A DNA stretch of 45,950 nucleotides from Syntrophaceae bacterium (GTDB taxonomy: Bacteria; Desulfobacterota; BSN033; UBA1163). Under the pieces are notes generated by a model. That model ran no database searches, had not been told where the DNA came from, and worked only from the letters and a program-made list of their open reading frames with translations. Location of the stretch: assembly GCA_013388645.1 (NCBI GenBank), contig JACAEV010000029.1, forward strand, positions 1-45,950. Direction: 5' to 3'. Position 1 is the first letter of the stretch; every line of letters begins with the position of its first letter. Shown in pieces: positions 28,304 through 37,869 of this stretch. The translations under genes and the position numbers were made by a program.

Positions 28304-29170
28304 TTAAACTCTCTCCTCAAGTTCCTTCTGTCTTCCAAGAAGCCCTGAAGGCTTGAGGATCAAGGTTAGAATAATGAATAGTAACACCACCACCATTTGC
28401 CACTGGGGCCCAATCAGCGCGGCCGTTAGTATTTCGGTAAACCCTAAGAGGAAAGCACCAGCAAAAACGCCTGCCCAACTTCCCAGCCCTCCGATGATAC
28501 ACACCGCGATAGCATTGGTTAGAACCATATATCCTGTTTCAACGGTGATATTACCCAGAGGGAGGATGACAACAGCCGCGATACCAGCTAATGCAGAGCC
28601 CATGGCTAATGAAATCACCGCAGTCCGGTCCGGCTCGATGCCCGACATTATACTGGCATGCTTATCCTGAGCGATTGCCCTCAGAGATAAACCTACCTTC
28701 GTATGATGGGTAAATAGCCATAGAAATAGCATCATCCCCAATCCCACACCAATAATGATGAGCCGCTGCCAGTCAATGAAGACCCCAGCGATATTGACCG
28801 AGCCCTTGACAAAAGGAGGGAGCATATAAGCCTCGCTTATAAACCCCCTCCATCGGAATAACTCCATGATCGCGATGCCGATGGCCAGGGAGGCAATGAT
28901 CTCCGATGCCGGCATCCCCTTTACCCGGATAAGGAGCAAACGGTAGATGGCAGCGCCAATTGCTGACACAATGATGATGGAAAGGAGGATCGAGCCGATA
29001 TAGTTGATCCCCAGCCGGTTTAAGAAGAGCCAGGTGGCAAATCCTACCAAGATATACAACGCCCCATGAGCAAAATTCGCCAATCGACTGACCCCATAGA
29101 CCAAAGCAAAGCCACTGGCGATTAAAGCCAAGATAACACTGTTGACGAGCCCGAAAATAAAGATATTCAT
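28304..29170 (-). CDS. livH: ABC transporter permease (LivH-like)
   Basis: LVNSVILALIASGFALVYGVSRLANFAHGALYILVGF; GLSLRAIAQDKHASIMSGIEPDRTAVISLAMGSALAGIAAV. Confidence 0.9.
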   Translation of the reverse strand: MNIFIFGLVNSVILALIASGFALVYGVSRLANFAHGALYILVGFATWLFLNRLGINYIGSILLSIIIVSAIGAAIYRLLLIRVKGMPASEIIASLAIGIAIMELFRWRGFISEAYMLPPFVKGSVNIAGVFIDWQRLIIIGVGLGMMLFLWLFTHHTKVGLSLRAIAQDKHASIMSGIEPDRTAVISLAMGSALAGIAAVVILPLGNITVETGYMVLTNAIAVCIIGGLGSWAGVFAGAFLLGFTEILTAALIGPQWQMVVVLLFIILTLILKPSGLLGRQKELEERV

Positions 29171-29176
29171 CTCGCC

Positions 29177-30460
29177 TCACTTCATCCAGGGGGGTAACTC
29201 TAAAGCTCTCGTAGCAATTTTATCTGGATAGACAATTACTCTCTTGCCATCGACCCATTGGGCCCACATGCTCACGGCTGTCTCTTTGGGATCACCATTT
29301 TCAATAATTTGATGACTCTTGGGGTCAAATTTCACTTTCCCGTAAGTTCCCATCATGTCCATTTTTTCCAAGGCTGGGATGATGGCCTCAGGTTCAAGGC
29401 TCTTCGCTCGTTCAATGGCGTCCTTTAGAATATAGACCACTGTATAACTGGTCGATGTCCATTCTGATCTGGGTTCTATTCCATACTTTTTCTTGTGGCC
29501 TGAAACAAAGGCCTCGCTCATGGGAATGGCCTTGGTCGCGACCGAACCTGCCTTCGCGTAAAGGACCACTGAGTAAGCAACCTTACCGTCGGTGGCCTTC
29601 CAAGTTCCTTCATCCTGAAGGGCATGAATATAACCAATGGGGAGGGCTGGGACTTTCATATCATACCACTGTTTCATCAAAATAGAGACCTCAGGCATAT
29701 CAAACCACGGTATTAAAACCTGGACCTTTGCTTCTTTCGCTTTGGACAGGCCAACAGAGAAGTCGGTGGTTCCGGTTGGATAGATCTCATAACCAATGAT
29801 TTTCCATCCTTTCTTTTCGAGTCCTTCTTTCAGGGAATTGCCCGCCGCTCGAGCATGGGCGACATCCTGCACCATGATATAAGCTTTATCAAATCCTTTT
29901 TTGGCTTTAAAGGACTCAAAGGTTCCCAAGGTCCCCTCGATCATGGGGATAACACTCCCAGTGGTTCGAAAGCAAAACTTATATTTATCGTAATTTTCAG
30001 CAACCCGTTTATGGTAGGCAGGGCTTAAAACCCCAGCAGACAATATCGATACGGTCTTATGTTTAGACAATACATCCATCGCTGCCAGAGCCCCTTCTGA
30101 ACGGATCGGCCCCCCCACAATAAAATTTGCCTTTTTTTCTATAATAAGTCTCTCTACTGCCAGAAGAGCCTCAGCCACCGGGACACCCGGCTCAAGGTCG
30201 CGGGTGTCGCTAATTTCGAGTTTAAAAGGACGTTTGGTCCCGGCAACATTCACACCGCCCGCAGCATTAATTTCTTCCACCGCCAATGTGATTCCTCGTT
30301 CTGCGTCAACGCCATCTGGGTATCCACGTGAAATAGGGACACCGAGAACAATGGGTTGAGCGAAAGATACTTTCGGATTTAAAAAAAATAGAAAGGTTAA
30401 AATAATTAACATCAGGAGCAACCTTGTGCCAATATGACTGACCAAAGATTTATTCTGCAT
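29177..30460 (-). CDS. ABC transporter substrate-binding protein (LivK-like)
   Basis: Signal peptide; VLGVPISRGYPDGVDAERGITLAVEEINAAGGVNVAGTKRPFKLEISDTRDLEPGVP; first gene of the Liv-type operon. Confidence 0.9.
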   Translation of the reverse strand: MQNKSLVSHIGTRLLLMLIILTFLFFLNPKVSFAQPIVLGVPISRGYPDGVDAERGITLAVEEINAAGGVNVAGTKRPFKLEISDTRDLEPGVPVAEALLAVERLIIEKKANFIVGGPIRSEGALAAMDVLSKHKTVSILSAGVLSPAYHKRVAENYDKYKFCFRTTGSVIPMIEGTLGTFESFKAKKGFDKAYIMVQDVAHARAAGNSLKEGLEKKGWKIIGYEIYPTGTTDFSVGLSKAKEAKVQVLIPWFDMPEVSILMKQWYDMKVPALPIGYIHALQDEGTWKATDGKVAYSVVLYAKAGSVATKAIPMSEAFVSGHKKKYGIEPRSEWTSTSYTVVYILKDAIERAKSLEPEAIIPALEKMDMMGTYGKVKFDPKSHQIIENGDPKETAVSMWAQWVDGKRVIVYPDKIATRALELPPWMK

Positions 30461-30490
30461 AGCGACCTCCTTCTTGTAAGATTTTGTCTC

Positions 30491-30518
30491 ATTATACGAA
30501 TGTCCGAACCTTTGTCAA
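30491..30518 (-). promoter_or_regulatory. Near-consensus sigma70-type promoter of the Liv-type operon
   Basis: On the minus strand: TTGACA (30513-30518), 16-nt spacer, TATAAT (30491-30496), about 30 nt before the livK-like start codon. Confidence 0.75.
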
Positions 30519-30573
30519 TCTCCTAAAGCTTTGTTCCATCCAATTGGTTTAACCACCTCCATTCGTTTAAACC

Positions 30574-31893
30574 TTAAGACTCCCGGATCACCCGTTTGGC
30601 TTTACCCTCAAACCGGGGAAGTTCCCCGATCTTTACCACTTCTACATCCGGGGTGACCCCGATTCGAAATTTGAAAATCTCTTTGAATGCCTTGACCGCT
30701 CGATCCATCTCCTCTTTTGAAAGGGATGGAGAAGAGGGTTCAACGCGAATCTTAAGATGTTTTCCTGATCCCATTTTAGGTGCGAAGATTTGATATTCAT
30801 TTGAAAACTCCTTCGTTTCGCGAACAAAATTTTCAATGGCTGAAGGAAAGATATTGACACCTCCGAATTGAAACATATCGTCTGACCGTCCAATAATCCC
30901 ACCCACCAATCGAAGGAAGGTTCTTCCACAATCGCATTTCTTGACATCGAATTTAACGACATCGCCCATCCGCCATCGGATCAGAGGCATGGATTCACAG
31001 CAAAGGTTCGTAAGGACCAACTCCCCTTCTTCACCTGGGTTCAGATTTTTACCCGTTTGCGGATTGATCACTTCAGCGATAAACATACTTTCAATCACAT
31101 GCGTCCCTTTCTGAGCTACACATTCAAAACCGAAGTTGGAAATTTCCGTGGACCCGATGTCATCATAATTTTTTGCACCCCAAGTGCTTTCAATCAATTT
31201 TTTTGTCGAAGGGACCTGGGCCCCTGGTTCTCCGGCTGTAATGACAACCCGAACAGTGGTTTTGGATAGATCCACCCCCATTTTCTTAGCCGTCTCCCCG
31301 AGGAAAAGAATGTAAGTGGGTGTTCCACAAACGACAGTAGGTTTCCATTCAATGATATTTTTGATGCGATCCTCAGAACTCTGTCCACCACCCGGGATGA
31401 CGAGAACCCCTCCTTGCTCAAACGATGAATGGATTCCCCACCAGGCTAAATAAAGCCCATAATTAAAGGGGATGAAAATCGAATCCGCCTTGGTAATTCC
31501 ATACCCATACATGAAATACATGAACTGGTCGTAGTAAACTTCCAACCAGTCCCTCTTACTCAATAAAGACCGCACAGGGACTCCCGTGGTTCCAGTGGTT
31601 TGAAAGACCCTTACTCCTTGATCTGGTGTGATGCAGTGAAAGTCCCCAAAAGGAGGAAATTCTTCCTGGCTCTGCCTCAACTCATCTTTAACCGTGAAAG
31701 GGATTCTACTGACATCGTCTAAGGTCTTAATATGTTCAGGCCTCACGCCAGCTTCATCGAACTTCCTCCGGTAGAAAGGCGCCCGCTCATAAACATAGGC
31801 CATCTGCTTTCTCAATAGCTGAAGTTGGTGCTCCAAGAGTTTCTCTCTGGGCATCGTCTCCAATTCCGGTTTCCACATAATTACTTTTTCCAT
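30574..31893 (-). CDS. PaaK-like phenylacetate--CoA ligase family protein, second copy
   Basis: MWKPELETMPREKLLEHQLQLLRKQMAYVYERAPFYRRKF, FQTTGTTGVPVRSLLS, GEPGAQVPSTKKLIESTWGAKNYDDIGSTEISNFGFEC. The start is taken at the internal MEKV codon; the ORF extends to 31908. Confidence 0.9.
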   Translation of the reverse strand: MEKVIMWKPELETMPREKLLEHQLQLLRKQMAYVYERAPFYRRKFDEAGVRPEHIKTLDDVSRIPFTVKDELRQSQEEFPPFGDFHCITPDQGVRVFQTTGTTGVPVRSLLSKRDWLEVYYDQFMYFMYGYGITKADSIFIPFNYGLYLAWWGIHSSFEQGGVLVIPGGGQSSEDRIKNIIEWKPTVVCGTPTYILFLGETAKKMGVDLSKTTVRVVITAGEPGAQVPSTKKLIESTWGAKNYDDIGSTEISNFGFECVAQKGTHVIESMFIAEVINPQTGKNLNPGEEGELVLTNLCCESMPLIRWRMGDVVKFDVKKCDCGRTFLRLVGGIIGRSDDMFQFGGVNIFPSAIENFVRETKEFSNEYQIFAPKMGSGKHLKIRVEPSSPSLSKEEMDRAVKAFKEIFKFRIGVTPDVEVVKIGELPRFEGKAKRVIRES

Positions 31894-31985
31894 TTTCGTT
31901 CCCCTCAATTTTACGATAGCAGGATGAAAGCAAATTTCAATTCAGATCAAACTCATTAATTTAAAATTGTTAATCTTTAGATTAT

Positions 31986-32243
31986 TTACCCTCCTGATAA
32001 TACAATGAGTGTTACTTCGACCTTGTCTCCTTCTTTTAATACTGTGTCAATTCCATGGGAAGTATCTTCCTGTTCAACTCCATTTAGGTAAACTTTAAAC
32101 TCACCATGGATTCGATTACTTACTGGGTTGATTATCGAAAATTCTGTTCTGTTTGATAACTCTAACAATATCTTTCTCAATGTGGGATTTTCTATTTCAA
32201 GTTCTGGCTGGCCAAAAAAATTGGTCTTTACTTTCACTACCAT
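31986..32243 (-). CDS. MoaD/ThiS-family ubiquitin-like sulfur carrier
   Basis: 85 aa ending in ...DKVEVTLIVLSGG (C-terminal GG); VYLNG and LKEGDKVEV motifs. Confidence 0.8.
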   Translation of the reverse strand: MVVKVKTNFFGQPELEIENPTLRKILLELSNRTEFSIINPVSNRIHGEFKVYLNGVEQEDTSHGIDTVLKEGDKVEVTLIVLSGG

Positions 32244-32261
32244 AATTTGATTTCCAATCTC

Positions 32262-32438
32262 TCATTTTCTGCAAATCGGACAATCGCTGTCTTTATTCAA
32301 ATAGGACAATAGAAATTCTCCTATTTTGCCATCGAACAGCAACAGCTTTCCAACTAAAGGGGTGCCAATTTCTGCCAATAATTTGATAGCCTCCATACCC
32401 AATACCGTTTGGTCGAGTTTTATAAAACCGATTACTTC
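32262..32438 (-). pseudogene. C-terminal fragment of a ThiF/MoeB/HesA-family adenylyltransferase
   Basis: The minus-strand frame reads EVIGFIKLDQTVLGMEAIKLLAEIGTPLVGKLLLFDGKIGEFLLSYLNKDSDCPICRK*, matching the family tail (EAIKLL..G.PL.GKLLL.D......CP.C). Too short for the 60-aa ORF track. Confidence 0.7.
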
Positions 32439-34798
32439 TTACCTTCCCTTACCTTCAATGCATTGAGTAATTTTTCTGGAGTAATGGGCACCCGATGGAC
32501 TCTCACGCCCACGGCATCATAGATAGCGTTTGCAATGGCTGGGATCACAGCAGCTCGAGCACATTCCCCTGCTTCCTTGCCCCCAAAGGGGCCTTTGGGT
32601 TCATAATCACAACCATTCAGTATCACAATCTCTGGAACATCGAAGGCCCTTGGGATTTCGTAATCCACCAGATTCGGATTAATCACCCGTCCTCCTTCAT
32701 CGATCACCTCTTCGAGCAGGGCATCCCCCATTCCCATTACGGCCTGGCTCACCATCTGGCCATAGATGGAGGCCGGGTTGATTTCATAACCGCAGTCATC
32801 AGCAATACAGATCTTGAGAACTTTAGTCCTTCCCGTCTCTCGGTCCACTTCTACTTCTGCGGTAGCTGCTGCGAGACCGTAAGCGTCCGTGAATCTTCCC
32901 GTTCCCTTGGATAGACTGGGGTAAAATTCTATTTCCGGTACGGCCTTTTTGTAACCCATCCCGATCAGAGGATCCCCTAAATGTTTTTGAACATTGTATC
33001 TAAGGATTTCGCCAAAAGTAAGGGACTTCTCGGGTTTTGCCTTGATGAAGACTGTGCGGTTTTTCAAATCCAAATCTTCCATTTTCACCTTCAACAGTTC
33101 ACTTCCTACTTTTAAAATCTTCTGTCTTAAGTCGTGAGCTGCGTACCATACTGCCCCTCCACCTACAAACATTCCGCCACTCAGGAAATTACTGTAGTTC
33201 ATCGGACAAAGTTCTGAATCCCCTGATATCAGATTCACATCCTCCAAGGGCAACCCCAGTTCTTCGGCTGCGATTTGGGAATAGGTGGTATCCGCTCCCT
33301 GACCGAATTCACAATCCCCTTCCATCAGAGTGATCGTACCATCGTGGTTAAGTCTGACAATCGCAGCACAGGCAAAAGGCCAGTAACCGGAACCACTGAA
33401 CATTCCATTGATTCCGATGCCAACCCCGCGATTTTTATCTCTCTGTTTCCCCCTTTTTTGTTTCCAATCAATCGCATCAGCCACTAACTGGACGCACTTG
33501 GGCAGGCCATAACTTTCTAACTTATCGCCATTGGGGAGAATGTCCCCCTTCTTTCTGAGATTTTTTAAAATCACCTCTACTGGGTCTAACCCCAGATCTT
33601 CGCATATCATATCGATTTGGGAATCCACAGCAAAACGGTTCTGTGGTGCACCATGCCCTCGTTTTGCAAAACCAAAGTTCTTGTTGGTGTATACCCCTAC
33701 TCCTTCATGTCTCACATTGCGACGATTAAAACAGGGCTCAGAGAACTGGTGACTCAAGAACATGGCTACGGCAGCACTCCCTTTATAAGCCCCAGCATCG
33801 ACGATGACTTTTACATGTTGAGCAACGATCGTCCCATCCTTTTTCACACCTGTTTTGAGGGTCGTGTCGAAACGAATGCTGTTTCGGCATGAGGAAAAGA
33901 CTTCTTCCCGGGTCAGCTCTATTTTAACCGGTTTTCCGAGCTTTCTTGAAATGAAACCCGCAAGGACTTCAAAGTCAAAGATGACTGCTTTCCCCCCAAA
34001 AGCCCCTCCGATGTAGGTCTGATGAACCCTTATTTTCTGTATTGGAATTCCCAATGTTTTATGAAGCCAGTATCTTTTTAGTTCATAAGCCATGTGATTG
34101 AGCCATACCTCTAACCTCCCCGTAAAAGGGTCATAGCTGGCTACTATGGTATGTGGCTCCATGGCCATATGCGATGTCGCAGGGCTCCAAAACCGGTCCT
34201 CACGAATATGGTCTGCTTCAGCAAATCCCTTCTCAATATCGCCATATGAAATAAGAACTCTTCCTGCCACATTGTTGATCGGGGTATAGGAATGTGATTT
34301 TCTCGCCACGCCCCAATCCTCCCAGGCGCAACTCGTCGTCCGGGTAATCTCTCCATGAATTTGGGGTGCCCCATCCTTCATCGCCTCTTCTGGGTCAAAA
34401 ACGGCAGGAAGAGGGTCATATTCCACCTCGATGAGATCTAAAGCATCCTCTGCAATGTCAGGATCGACCGCTGCAACCGCTGCCACAGCTTCACCTACAA
34501 ACCGGACTTTATCTTCCGCCAAAGGGCGCTCTTCCGCTGGGTAAGTGGGTGTATCCACAAAACCGTAGCGGATTCCCCAGGTGTCCTTGCCCGTAATCAC
34601 GGCTTCAACACCGGCTAATTTTTCCGCTTTGCTAATATCGATACTGACAATCTTTGCATGGGGGAGGGGGCTTCTTAACAGCTTTCCATAAACCATATTC
34701 GGAAGAACAATATCGGTTGTGTACTTGGCCTGTCCGGTTAATTTTGCGATGCCATCCACTCGAGGCAATGGTTTACCGACTACAGAATATTCTGTCAT
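32432..34798 (-). CDS. Xanthine dehydrogenase/CoxL-family molybdopterin-binding subunit
   Basis: SVVGKPLPRVDGIAKLTGQAKYTTDIVLPNMVYGKLLRSPLPHAKI, QTYIGGAFGGKAVIFDFE, GPFGGKEAGECARAAVIPAIANAI. Confidence 0.92.
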   Translation of the reverse strand: MTEYSVVGKPLPRVDGIAKLTGQAKYTTDIVLPNMVYGKLLRSPLPHAKIVSIDISKAEKLAGVEAVITGKDTWGIRYGFVDTPTYPAEERPLAEDKVRFVGEAVAAVAAVDPDIAEDALDLIEVEYDPLPAVFDPEEAMKDGAPQIHGEITRTTSCAWEDWGVARKSHSYTPINNVAGRVLISYGDIEKGFAEADHIREDRFWSPATSHMAMEPHTIVASYDPFTGRLEVWLNHMAYELKRYWLHKTLGIPIQKIRVHQTYIGGAFGGKAVIFDFEVLAGFISRKLGKPVKIELTREEVFSSCRNSIRFDTTLKTGVKKDGTIVAQHVKVIVDAGAYKGSAAVAMFLSHQFSEPCFNRRNVRHEGVGVYTNKNFGFAKRGHGAPQNRFAVDSQIDMICEDLGLDPVEVILKNLRKKGDILPNGDKLESYGLPKCVQLVADAIDWKQKRGKQRDKNRGVGIGINGMFSGSGYWPFACAAIVRLNHDGTITLMEGDCEFGQGADTTYSQIAAEELGLPLEDVNLISGDSELCPMNYSNFLSGGMFVGGGAVWYAAHDLRQKILKVGSELLKVKMEDLDLKNRTVFIKAKPEKSLTFGEILRYNVQKHLGDPLIGMGYKKAVPEIEFYPSLSKGTGRFTDAYGLAAATAEVEVDRETGRTKVLKICIADDCGYEINPASIYGQMVSQAVMGMGDALLEEVIDEGGRVINPNLVDYEIPRAFDVPEIVILNGCDYEPKGPFGGKEAGECARAAVIPAIANAIYDAVGVRVHRVPITPEKLLNALKVREGKK

Positions 34799-35283
34799 TT
34801 TGCCACCTCCTTTTTCTGTGCGACAGCTTTAATCGCTTCAATATATTGTGTGTATCCCGTGCACCGGCACAGGTTTCCTTCCATATCCCTTCGAATCTCC
34901 TCCTCATTAGGATGGGGATTCTCATCGAGCATGGCCTTAGAAGACATGAGTTTTCCTGGTGTGCAAAACCCACACTGGAAGGCGTGGTAATCCAGAAAGG
35001 CCTGCTGAAGAGGGTGCAATTTCCCATCTCTGGAAGCTAATCCCTCAACTGTCATCACCTCTCTCCCATTGACCTGTAGGGCCAACACAGAACAGGCCTT
35101 GACAGCCATTTTATCGACGATCACTGTACAGGCCCCGCATGAATTATCCATGCACGCCTGCTTTGCACCCGTGAGACCCAAGTCATTCCTTAAAAATTGT
35201 AATAAGGTGGTCTTAGGCTTGATCAACAATTCGTAAGGTCTCCCATTGACGTTTACCTTTAATATTTTTTTTGCAATATCCAT
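34795..35283 (-). CDS. (2Fe-2S)-binding subunit, CoxS-like
   Basis: QACMDNSCGACTVIVDKMAVKAC and QCGFCTPGKLMSSKAML...NLCRCTGYTQYIEAI; 4-nt overlap with the Mo-subunit gene. Confidence 0.93.
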   Translation of the reverse strand: MDIAKKILKVNVNGRPYELLIKPKTTLLQFLRNDLGLTGAKQACMDNSCGACTVIVDKMAVKACSVLALQVNGREVMTVEGLASRDGKLHPLQQAFLDYHAFQCGFCTPGKLMSSKAMLDENPHPNEEEIRRDMEGNLCRCTGYTQYIEAIKAVAQKKEVAK

Positions 35284-35310
35284 AATGGATGTTCCCTCCT
35301 TCGATAAAAA

Positions 35311-36183
35311 TTAAGTCCTTTTGGCTTTTTCAAAGGCTTCTTTAACGGCTCTTCTGACTAACACCTTCGCGATCTCCCTGCGGAATTCGGCAGAGCCATG
35401 AACATCAGAAGTCGGATTCGTCTCCCCTGAAGCCAACTGAGCTGCTTCCGCGATCAGATCATCATTGATCTTCTTCCCTATCAATAATTCCCCTGCTTTC
35501 TTGGCGATTAAAGGAACAGGTGCGACTGCACTCATTACAATCCTTGCATCCCTGCAGGTCATCTTATCCGATTCGAGGATGATACAGGTAGACGTTGATA
35601 CAATTTTTATTCCTGCCTCAATCGTGCTAAATTTCATGTAAACCACACCGGCATGAGGAACCGGGGGTGTCAACTGAATCTCCGTTAGGATTTCATCTGG
35701 CTCGAGAATGGTGGTAAAGTAATCCGTAAAAAACTCCGCCAGAGGAACGATCTTCTCTTCTCTTGAGCTGACGATTTTTATCTTTCCATTCAATGCGATC
35801 AGTGAGGGTGCAGGATCTCCAATGGGGTCCCCGCTGCAAAGATTTCCACCGATTGTGCCCCAATTTCTGGTTTGAACCGAGGCGACACTCTTCTCCATCT
35901 CGGAGAGAACAGGATACTTGCTCTGGATGAGGGGTGATTTCTCGATGGCTCGATGGGTGGTCAATGCTCCCATCCTTAGGCCTTTTTTCTCGTCAAAGGT
36001 TAGGTAGTCAAGTTCTGTTACTCCTTTTATATCAATTAAGTAAGAAGGGCTGATCAGTTTCTGTCTGAGGAGGGTGATGAGTGATTGCCCTCCGGCAAGG
36101 ATCTTTCCTTCTTCTTTGTATTGAGAGATTAAAGCGCAAGCCTCCTTAACGGTTTTCGTTGGAAGATATTCAAAGTCTCTCAT
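35311..36183 (-). CDS. FAD-binding medium subunit, CoxM-like
   Basis: ILAGGQSLITLLRQKLISPSYLIDI, RNWGTIGGNLCSGDPIGDPAPSLIAL. Confidence 0.92.
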   Translation of the reverse strand: MRDFEYLPTKTVKEACALISQYKEEGKILAGGQSLITLLRQKLISPSYLIDIKGVTELDYLTFDEKKGLRMGALTTHRAIEKSPLIQSKYPVLSEMEKSVASVQTRNWGTIGGNLCSGDPIGDPAPSLIALNGKIKIVSSREEKIVPLAEFFTDYFTTILEPDEILTEIQLTPPVPHAGVVYMKFSTIEAGIKIVSTSTCIILESDKMTCRDARIVMSAVAPVPLIAKKAGELLIGKKINDDLIAEAAQLASGETNPTSDVHGSAEFRREIAKVLVRRAVKEAFEKAKRT

Positions 36184-36644
36184 GATTTGATCTCCTTTTG
36201 GGCCTCAATCTTTTCTTTGAAAGACCGTATAAATTGTTCTCCTATTTTTTTAGCCTGGGCTCTCATGACCCTTTCCCCAAATGTGGCGAGTCGACCCACA
36301 ATATTGATATTGGATATGTAGGAAACCTCTACTTCATCCTCCCCAATTTCCCTTAGGTCAACATCACTCCTCTGCGTAAAGGTTCCGGCTTTTCCGAGAT
36401 CTTCTCCCTGTGACTCTAAATGGATGTGTTTGGGTTCATCCATCTCTGTAATGGTAGATATGAATTTAAATCGAACCTTGATCGGGCCAACCCCTGCATG
36501 TACGATGGTAAGATATCGTCTTTCATCGATCTTTTCGATTTTTTCACATCCGGGAACGCAACGGCCTATCTCTTCTGGATTCATGGCAAATTCCCATACC
36601 TTCTTAATCGATGCTTTGACGATAAATTTCTCCTGAATCAGCAT
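36180..36644 (-). CDS. SRPBCC/CoxG-like protein
   Basis: EKFIVKASIKKVWEFAMNPEEIGRCVPGCEKIEKIDERRYLTIVHAGVGPIKVRFKF, typical of carbon monoxide dehydrogenase subunit G family. Confidence 0.88.
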   Translation of the reverse strand: MLIQEKFIVKASIKKVWEFAMNPEEIGRCVPGCEKIEKIDERRYLTIVHAGVGPIKVRFKFISTITEMDEPKHIHLESQGEDLGKAGTFTQRSDVDLREIGEDEVEVSYISNINIVGRLATFGERVMRAQAKKIGEQFIRSFKEKIEAQKEIKS

Positions 36645-36783
36645 CCTCTATTTCCACCCCTCCTTTCTTCATTTTTTGTTTCATTTTTGCTTTCAATTCC
36701 CCTGCAAACAAGCATTCATTTTCCCTTGGGCACTTCTTCTTTTTTAGAAATGTACATTCTTGCCTACCATATAAACATTTCAT
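36604..36783 (-). CDS. Candidate small four-Cys protein (59 aa), absent from ORF track
   Basis: The minus strand reads MKCLYGRQECTFLKKKKCPRENECLFAGELKAKMKQKMKKGGVEIEDADSGEIYRQSID*, preceded by ggaaggg. It overlaps the 5' end of the CoxG-like gene. Confidence 0.45.
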   Translation of the reverse strand: MKCLYGRQECTFLKKKKCPRENECLFAGELKAKMKQKMKKGGVEIEDADSGEIYRQSID

Positions 36784-36857
36784 TGCTTTCTCTACCCTTC
36801 CTTTTCTATTAGGCTTCTCTTAAATTCTAAAAAAATCATCGGGAGAGAAAAAATTTT

Positions 36858-37772
36858 TTAATAGCCTAAAGCGAATTCACCGATGGCGCGATCCACTGCC
36901 TGCCGAATGGCCTCCTCAATTAACTCCTGAGCTCTTCCTTCCGCTTCTGCATCCGATCTTCCGCCTACCTCCTTCGCAGCAGCGCGGGCTGTTTCTTCTA
37001 TCAAGTCATTATCGATCGGTTTATCTTTCATGAAACCCACTGCCTCCCTGGCCTCCATGATCTTCGGCGTTACCCCCCCTACTACGATCCGGAGTTCCTC
37101 AACATTGACATGCTTCCCATCTAATTGAAGTGAAACCGCTGTGTTGAATGTGGGAGCCCCTGAAGATCCGCCACTTTTCATATAGACGAGACCTATGTCA
37201 GCGGACAGCTTTGGAATCCGAATCTCGGTAAGCACCTCATCCTTTTGAAAGGCAGCCTCCCCATTTTGATCAAAAAGATCCTCCAAAGGAATGGTTTTCC
37301 ATCCCTTGAGTCCTTCCACCACTGCTTTGGCTCCCAATATGATGAGAGGAGGGGCAATATCAACCGAGGAGGCTGGATGAGAGAGATGCCCCCCCATCGT
37401 GGCCATATAATAAGCCCATCTCGCTTGGTTCACTCCCGGTTCCCTTTGTTGGATGGCCTCGACCAGTATTTTGGCTTTATCATTGGCTATTGAGGATTGG
37501 CTTATGGCATATAAGGTCGTCAATGCTCCAATTCTTAACCCCTCTTCATCCGCAGTGATAAATTCGAGATTAAGGATACTCTTTAGGTTAATAAGATATC
37601 GGGGGGTAATTTTTCTTTGTCTCATCGAAGCCATTAACTTCGTTCCCCCTGCTATGATCTTTGCATTTTCCTGATACTGATTTAGCCAAGCACATGCCTC
37701 TTTGGTCGTTTTCGGTTCTAAATATTCGAACTCGATAATCCCATCCAAGTCATTAAAAAAAGATGATTGCAT
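36858..37772 (-). CDS. FAD-binding medium subunit, CoxM-like, second copy
   Basis: FEYLEPKTTKEACAWLNQYQENAKIIAGGTKLMASMRQRKITPRYLINL, ATMGGHLSHPASSVDIAPPLIIL; paralogous to 35311-36183. Confidence 0.88.
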   Translation of the reverse strand: MQSSFFNDLDGIIEFEYLEPKTTKEACAWLNQYQENAKIIAGGTKLMASMRQRKITPRYLINLKSILNLEFITADEEGLRIGALTTLYAISQSSIANDKAKILVEAIQQREPGVNQARWAYYMATMGGHLSHPASSVDIAPPLIILGAKAVVEGLKGWKTIPLEDLFDQNGEAAFQKDEVLTEIRIPKLSADIGLVYMKSGGSSGAPTFNTAVSLQLDGKHVNVEELRIVVGGVTPKIMEAREAVGFMKDKPIDNDLIEETARAAAKEVGGRSDAEAEGRAQELIEEAIRQAVDRAIGEFALGY

Positions 37773-37869
37773 AAAATCTCCTCGGATCCTTCATCGATAA
37801 AGGATCTCCTCCAAATGTTTTCATTGGAAAATTAGCCTCTTTTCATCCAAAAGATTTCTTCATCTATCC

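Noticed and set aside
35311-36183. Assignment of the Mo-enzyme cluster as 4-hydroxybenzoyl-CoA reductase (HcrABC)
   Set aside because: HcrB-type medium subunits carry an extra Cys-rich insertion for a [4Fe-4S] cluster. Neither FAD subunit here shows such an insertion, so only the general xanthine dehydrogenase family is supported.
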